From assembly GCF_910589235.1 (NCBI RefSeq), contig NC_060960.1, forward strand, positions 6,971,339-7,035,338: a stretch of DNA of 64,000 nucleotides, written 5' to 3'. How positions within the stretch are numbered: the stretch's first letter is position 1; the number at the start of each line of letters is the position of its first letter. Shown here in pieces: positions 60,490-64,000 of the stretch. The notes beneath the pieces are model-generated. The model was given only the letters and a program-made list of their open reading frames with translations, searched no databases and was not told the DNA's origin. Made by a program: the position numbers and the translations under genes. The stretch is from Vespa crabro. Lineage: Eukaryota; Arthropoda; Insecta; Hymenoptera; Vespidae.

Positions 60490-60949
60490 ACTAAAGGCCC
60501 CATTTCCAGCTTTTGTACTGCCCGCGGCTTCAGTGGAAGGTATTGCGCCTGCTTCTCCAGTGTACCTCTACGTACCTACGTGCATAGCCAACCGGTAGCT
60601 TCGTTCATTTCTCTCACTCTATCCAAAGCTACGTACATATACATACTTACATAGAAATGTATGTGTGTATGTATGTATGTATACGTAAAGAGAGAGAGAG
60701 AGAGAGAGAGAGAGACAAAGACAAAGAAAGAAAAAGAAAGAGTCACATTTTCTAGCTGTGCACAGCAAATACGATAGCTGGCAAGGTTCTACGTAGACTA
60801 CGTGGGCTCGTGTCTCGCGAAGGAGAAAAACATGGAAACGTTCGGATGGTATGTAAGTACGTATGTATGTACGACGAGTCTCAGTCTATTCGTGTTAGAG
60901 TCCGTTCTACGGAGTTGATCCTATACCCCTCGATGGTAATGTTCGATAG

Positions 60950-60989
60950 TAGTGGTGGTGGTAGTGGTGGTGGTGGTGGTGGTGGTGGT
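60950..60989 (+). repeat. (TGG)n trinucleotide repeat
   Basis: GTG/TGG repeat with two TAG interruptions. Confidence 0.93.
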
Positions 60990-61166
60990 TGCCGGGTGAT
61001 CGAGGACATTGGTGGGGGGTGCCAAGTCATAACGAAGGGGTCGGGAGGATGGTGGAATCGTTACCGGAGCCTGCGAACGAGAGCGCATGTGCGCTCTATT
61101 CCCTTCTGCCGAGCGCATTGCATCCAAGGGAGCAGCCATGAAGGAACGAGGATGCGGAGTTCGGAG

Positions 61167-61274
61167 GGCTTGCTTGGCTGGCTGGCTGGCTGGCTGGCTG
61201 GATGGTTGGATGGCTGGCTGGTTAGATGGCTGGCTGGTTGGATGGCTGGCTGGCTGGATGGCTGGCTGGCTGGT
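61167..61274 (+). repeat. (GGCT)n with GGAT/GGTT variants
   Basis: About 27 tetranucleotide units over 108 bp, with variant units interspersed in a higher-order pattern. Confidence 0.94.
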
Positions 61275-62019
61275 TCGTTCGAAGGTGGGGATAGACCCCG
61301 TGGGAGTTCTTCTATCTTACTGCTTTTATTATATGTGTGTTTGCTTAACGACTCTTCCTTCTTCTTGGTCCATGGACCGTGTAGTCAGCTAGTCGTTGCA
61401 TGATCGCGCGTAGATCGCGCTTTCACAAAATGTCTTTGAATCTCAGCATCCTGATGATTTGATAATGACACATAACTGAATTATTGTCGAACGCAAATTC
61501 ACTTTGTTACTTCCTCATTATCAAGACACTTTATTCAAATGTTCAATCGTAACTTTTGATAAACTTCTTATATAATTTACGTATAAATTTGATTATTTTA
61601 CTTAACAAATTTTCTCGATCGAAATTTGAATAAAATGATTTATTAACAATAATTATTGAGTATTCGAAACTTTGTCATATTTTTTATTGCTTTAATTTTT
61701 TTTTATTCCTTTCTCTTTATTTTTTTATTCTTTTTTTTTTTGTTTTCGTTCTTTTTCTTTTTGTCTTTTTTTTTTTTTTCACTATAAATTATTTCTTCGA
61801 GGGATTTGACAACACGAAAATGTACAAGAACTTTCTGTATCAAGTTGCAGGAATTAATCAGTGTCTTCATATGCAACCGCAGAAGATAAGATTATGATCT
61901 CACGAAAACATTCATTCGTATATACTGTTTCCTTCGTGAAATAAATAGCAGTCCTCCGTCGTGATACACACGTTTCACAGAAACGCAAAATTATCAGGGA
62001 TTATTTTTCGTTAGTAATA

Positions 62020-62067
<48 letters not shown>

Positions 62068-62073
62068 TCTTTC
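62020..62073 (+). repeat. (CT)n tract
   Basis: CT repeat with CTTT interruptions. Confidence 0.92.
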
Positions 62074-62434
62074 GGAGTTTATTTATACGATACGAAGGTT
62101 TTAAACATGTTGTACTCGCCTTGAACTCAACAGAGATATTATAAGCCATCAGACGCAATGAACTTAGAAGACCTTGCGTTATTGCTTGAATGCGCTTAAA
62201 TAACGTCTTGAGGAAGGGCGGGAAGGAGGGAAGAGAGAACGCGATACAATGAACCGTCTAAACTAGGCTACTGGACTATTAGAATAGCAAGAAGAAAGAT
62301 ATTATATTTTTTTTTCTCAAGCGTCCCTCTAAAAAAAATATTGTCTCTATAAATATCTAAAAGAAGGAAACGAATTATCGAAAATTTTCTTGAAGATTAG
62401 ATAAAATTATTGGGATATCTTTCCTTTTCCTTTT

Positions 62435-62440
<6 letters not shown>

Positions 62441-62467
<27 letters not shown>

Positions 62468-62495
62468 TTTCTTTTTTTTTCTTTTTTTTTTTTTA
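62441..62495 (+). repeat. (CTTT)n passing into poly-T
   Basis: About seven CTTT units, then T-rich. Confidence 0.9.
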
Positions 62496-63564
62496 TATAA
62501 CTTATCCAAAATCAATCATATTGATTTTGACAATTTACAATTATTGTTTCTAACGTTAAGTATCGCGTAAACGCTTAGGATAATATGTTATGCGAACGAG
62601 CACGGAAAGTTCTCAGATAGCCTAAGGCATGTCGATGGAGATCTCAATCACATTGTTCAACGATATAAGACGATGCTATCATGGTTGTCACGATTTGATG
62701 GAGCGGTAATGGCTCGACCAATATGTACATTCTTACGGAGGGTTCACCATATATATATATATATATGTATATGTATGTATGTATATGTATATATATTACA
62801 TATACCTCTATCTATGTGTATAGATACGAAGGGAAAGAAGAAGGATGCATTATAAACACATTTCAGGCACTTTCATGGTGCAGGTTAAACATCTCTATGT
62901 TGTAAGTGTCCATTGACGCAACATCTTGAGTCGTCTGAACTCGTTCTTGTTACGTTCTTAAAAAAGAGCGAAAAGGAAGAGGAAAAAAAAAAGAAAAAGA
63001 GAAGAAGAGAGAAGGGAGATTAAAAGGAGAAAGGGTGCGTAACATGTTCTAATATCGTAAAGCCGCAACGTGCTCCGATTAAACATTATCTCGGGAGTCG
63101 AATGTTTCTCACTAGGACGATAGGCACATCCCAGCAATATAAGCTCTCAACCGGATAAAATCTTATCCCAGTTTAATTATTTCTTTCAATAATCGACTTC
63201 TTGCAATTTTCACAACAATCAAAAGGAGCCGCCATATCGACTTAAAGCAATCATCCAAGTTGACAATTCTCTCGTTAAATAGAAACATTCTATATTCGAT
63301 CGAGAAGCGCGATAAAATAAGTACATTAATGGATAACGATATTCCTATGCGCATTCGATTCGCTTAAATCCCCGTATCATTTAAATAAGATATTCTAATA
63401 ATGTAAAATCTTGTTAGCGACTAATGAGTAATAATCATTTTGATCATGCGCTTTTTATTTAGAAAAACGTACGTTTCTTTACGAATAGATAGATATTTTA
63501 CGGAAGCGATAGTCACCGCCATCATAGCCTCACGTCGGATGTTCTAAATTGCAGTAGCACGACT

Positions 63565-63608
63565 TTTATTAGCGGAAAGAGACACCATGGCATTTGCATG
63601 TAATGGCG
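63565..63608 (+). promoter_or_regulatory. Composite TTTATTA, POU octamer, TAATGGCG module
   Basis: TTTATTA (63565-63571) lies 20 bp before a perfect octamer ATTTGCAT (63592-63599), which is followed one base later by TAATGGCG (63601-63608), a homeodomain core merged with a PHO-type CGCCAT on the other strand. Compact arrangement in a GC-richer island near the window end. Enhancer role inferred. Confidence 0.38.
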
Positions 63609-64000
63609 ACGCAGCAGTAGGTGGGAGTGGTGGATGGGGGTGGTTGGTACGATGGAAAATATGAGGGTTGAAAAGGGACGTCAAGGAGGAGGGGATCGAA
63701 GGTGGTTCGTAATTAGACTCTTAAAGGTTCTACAGGGAGCTTACGTTCCATCCGTTGTATTGTAAAGGAAAAGGGAGAATTTTTCGAAGGGTGCAAAGTT
63801 CCGTTTTGGAAATACAGAACACAGCCGCCTCAGGTTTTCACCGTTCTCGAAGTAGGGTGACGTTACCTACATGTCGTTCTTTATTATAAAATGAAAATTT
63901 AATTCGGTATAGGAGCATCATCCCCCTCACGATGGAATCGCGAGACGAGATTACATATATTTTAGTACTGGCAGTGCGCCATACCGAGAGGTACTTTATT

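Larger units (their letters stand above)
48000..64000 (+). other. abd-A: abd-A intron 2, 5' part (continues beyond the window)
   Basis: The intron opens with GTGAGT directly after the microexon. I read the following 16 kb for the expected homeobox exon (arginine-rich GCPRRRGRQTY through KIWFQNRRMK) and did not find it, so the intron is longer than 16 kb. Content: TA/GTAT repeats (48.2 and 49.3 kb), large GA tracts (50.46-50.66, 51.2, 51.44, 53.89, 58.54 kb), CT tracts, poly-T, and trinucleotide and tetranucleotide arrays. Non-repetitive islands lie near 50.74-50.96, 51.49-51.96, 52.39-52.78, 54.6-54.9, 56.35-56.5, 56.9-57.2, 58.05-58.5, 59.3-59.6, 60.4-60.6 and 63.5-63.9 kb. Long first introns with enhancers are usual in Hox genes; function here is inference. 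Confidence 0.85.

Overview
The window is insect genomic DNA from a Hox complex. The only protein-coding gene I can support is the 5' part of abdominal-A (abd-A) on the + strand. Coding exon 1 (44901-45672) encodes the abd-A N-terminus through the YPWM hexapeptide. A 33-nt second coding exon (47967-47999) encodes the TDWM/linker segment. The homeobox exon is not present, so intron 2 runs off the right edge (more than 16 kb). Protein features (N-terminal KFIIDSMLPKY, MYPYVS, DKSC, IPRYPWM, then TDWMSPFDRVVCG) identify the gene with confidence. The host looks holometabolous and most likely hymenopteran, from general resemblance of the protein, an intron-rich AT-rich background with CpG-rich exons, and a huge microsatellite load. 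I cannot name the species.

Layout. 1 to about 43.3 kb is intergenic DNA upstream of abd-A. By conserved Hox order and transcription direction this should be the Abd-B to abd-A interval, equivalent to the infra-abdominal regulatory DNA of flies. It has no convincing gene and no recognisable transposon, and carries dozens of (GA)n/(CT)n, (TA)n, (CA)n and poly-T tracts. Between the tracts lie balanced-composition, non-repetitive islands with palindromes and clustered motifs for PHO/YY1, GAGA factor, CTCF, posterior Hox/Caudal, POU and Runt-like factors. These are candidate enhancers, Polycomb response elements or boundaries. About 43.3-44.9 kb is a CpG-rich promoter and 5' leader zone flanked by GA/CT tracts, with a long GTC array and several short upstream ORFs. 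45.7-48.0 kb is intron 1, and 48.0-64.0 kb is the start of intron 2, again SSR-rich with a few motif islands.

How it fits together. The non-coding islands would control abd-A expression along the abdomen, and the leader uORFs may tune its translation. The two coding exons supply the two Extradenticle-contact motifs (YPWM and TDWM) that act with the homeodomain encoded outside the window. All motif calls are by eye; binding and conservation are untested. Nearly all other long open frames are translations of microsatellites and are not genes.
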